Shown piece by piece: positions 6,593-7,456 of a DNA stretch of 7,456 nt. The stretch is from the NCBI GenBank assembly GCA_945901215.1, contig CAMDKE010000133.1:1-7456 (forward strand), written 5' to 3'. The notes beneath the pieces are model-generated. The model saw nothing but the letters and a program-made list of their open reading frames with translations. It did not search any database and had not been told where the DNA came from. Source of the DNA: Comamonas sp. lk (GTDB taxonomy: Bacteria > Pseudomonadota > Gammaproteobacteria > Burkholderiales > Burkholderiaceae_C). How positions within the stretch are numbered: position 1 is the first letter of the stretch; each line of letters begins with the position of its first letter. The position numbers and the translations under genes were made by a program.

Positions 6593-7200
6593 CCGATCTG
6601 CGCGCTTTTATCTTCATCGACCAACTGCAACCGCAAACGCTGGCCTATGTTGCAACGTGGATGCGTGGCACTTTGCCGCGCGCCAAGATGGCAGCCCAAA
6701 TTGTTGAAATCGCTCCGGGCCTGGATATTGAAGCCCTTACCGACGTGGTGCTCAAAAGCGCCGATGTCCGCGCTGGCATCCTGGTGGTGGAGCGCCAGTT
6801 TGGCACTTTGCAGTTTCATGCCTATTCAACGTCTGAAGTCGCCGCCGCTGGTGAAGCTGTTTTGAAGTTCCTAGGAAAGCGCCGCGAGGACGTGCCCGCG
6901 CCCATCATTCAGGCCTCAAAGATTGTGACGCGCATAGATGCACAGCACGCATTTTTGATGAACCGCAACAAAATGGGCTCGATGGTGTTAGCCGGCGAAA
7001 GCGTCTACTTGCTTGAATGCCAGCCCGCGGCCTTTGCCATTTTGGCCTGTAACCAGGCTGAAAAAGCGGCTGAGGTCAAGGTGGTGGACTGTCGCATGAT
7101 CGGCGCCAATGGCCGCCTGTACTTAGCTGGCACTGAGGCCGACGTGCGTAATGCGCGCGATGCCGCTGAGCGTGCCCTACGCGCGGTAGGAGCCAAGTAA
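6589..7200 (+). CDS. Tandem-domain microcompartment shell protein (BMC-T), aminoacetone/RMM type
   Basis: This 203-residue protein carries two BMC domains and should form a trimer that fills one hexagonal tile of the shell facet. Domain 1 spans about 1-97 (RAFIFIDQLQPQTLAY, then IEALTDVVLKSADVRAGILVVERQ). Domain 2 spans about 134-201 (GESVYLLECQPAAFAILACNQAEKA, then the likely pore-loop region MIGANGR at 170-176, and GTEADVRNARDAAERA). The join holds the distinctive AFLMNRNKMGSMVLAGES (121-138). From memory, this segment and IVEIAPGLDIEALTD closely match the BMC-T of the Rhodococcus/Mycobacterium microcompartment, so it is the best typing marker in the window. Its ATG overlaps the previous stop as ATGA. 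BMC-T pores often pass larger molecules such as cofactors or CoA species; whether this one opens is unknown. Confidence 0.93.
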   Translation: MTDLRAFIFIDQLQPQTLAYVATWMRGTLPRAKMAAQIVEIAPGLDIEALTDVVLKSADVRAGILVVERQFGTLQFHAYSTSEVAAAGEAVLKFLGKRREDVPAPIIQASKIVTRIDAQHAFLMNRNKMGSMVLAGESVYLLECQPAAFAILACNQAEKAAEVKVVDCRMIGANGRLYLAGTEADVRNARDAAERALRAVGAK

Positions 7201-7456
7201 TGCCCGATCTACGCGCGCTTATCCGCGAGGTTTTGGCCGAAGAACTGGCCGCGCTGCGGCTAGGCGACGAGCCAACTGGCCCCCTCACACAGACGGTGGC
7301 CCTGCAAAATGACTCAGACCTGATGGCCTTTGTGGCCGACCTGTTGCAGCGCGCCACCGACCCACAATTTCTACGCGATGTGTCCTCTGGCCAGCTCCAG
7401 TTCAGCCTGGGCGAGACTGCAGGGTGCCAACCCTTGGCACCGCGCACGGCTCTTGT
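7200..7456 (+). CDS. Putative microcompartment cargo or accessory protein with N-terminal encapsulation peptide (partial)
   Basis: The first 85 residues are visible and run off the right edge. The ATG overlaps the shell-protein stop as TAATG, which implies translational coupling. The protein starts MPDLRALIREVLAEELAALR, an amphipathic helix of encapsulation-peptide type, close to the dehydrogenase tail (LIREVLAEEL against LIRQLIAQEL). A short Gly/Pro/Thr linker leads into TVALQNDSDLMAFVADLLQ, then a helical stretch and SSGQLQFSLG. I do not recognise the catalytic family from this part. It could be one of the missing enzymes (for example an amino-alcohol kinase or dehydrogenase) or a small scaffold protein. 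Lumen location is the supported inference. Confidence 0.75.
   Translation, partial: MPDLRALIREVLAEELAALRLGDEPTGPLTQTVALQNDSDLMAFVADLLQRATDPQFLRDVSSGQLQFSLGETAGCQPLAPRTAL

Overview
The window reads as chromosomal DNA of a Gram-negative proteobacterium. A member of the Burkholderiales would fit the composition and gene style, but no single gene here proves it. It falls into an accessory left half (about 1-2650) and an ordered operon on the right (about 2650-7456).

Left half. Positions 1-466 hold a minus-strand toxin-antitoxin pair: a RelE-type toxin whose last 20 bases overlap the start of an antitoxin that runs off the left edge. About 700 bases with no convincing gene follow (467-1183); they contain a near-perfect 25-base palindrome and look like scar or mobile-element debris. 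Next comes a stand-alone, visibly AT-richer gene for a class C beta-lactamase-fold serine hydrolase (1184-2410). A gene-free gap of about 240 bases separates it from the convergent regulator gene.

Right half. A DeoR/GlpR-type regulator (minus strand) is divergent from an operon that starts with a good sigma-70 promoter. The operon encodes a class III PLP enzyme, a CoA-acylating aldehyde dehydrogenase with a C-terminal encapsulation peptide, and a tandem-domain microcompartment shell protein (BMC-T). A fourth protein, cut by the right edge, has an N-terminus that also looks like an encapsulation peptide. Stop and start codons overlap or nearly touch at each junction, so the genes are probably translationally coupled.

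This is the beginning of a bacterial microcompartment (metabolosome) locus. The BMC-T protein and gene set most resemble the Rhodococcus/Mycobacterium microcompartment, also called the aminoacetone/1-amino-2-propanol utilization type. In that scheme an amino alcohol is phosphorylated and a class III PLP enzyme releases an aldehyde inside the shell. The encapsulated aldehyde dehydrogenase then turns the aldehyde into an acyl-CoA. The kinase, the amino-alcohol dehydrogenase and the hexamer and pentamer shell proteins expected of such a locus are not in view and should lie beyond the right edge. The 293-base divergent region holds several dyads and three copies of a heptamer that overlap the predicted promoters, which fits control by the DeoR protein.
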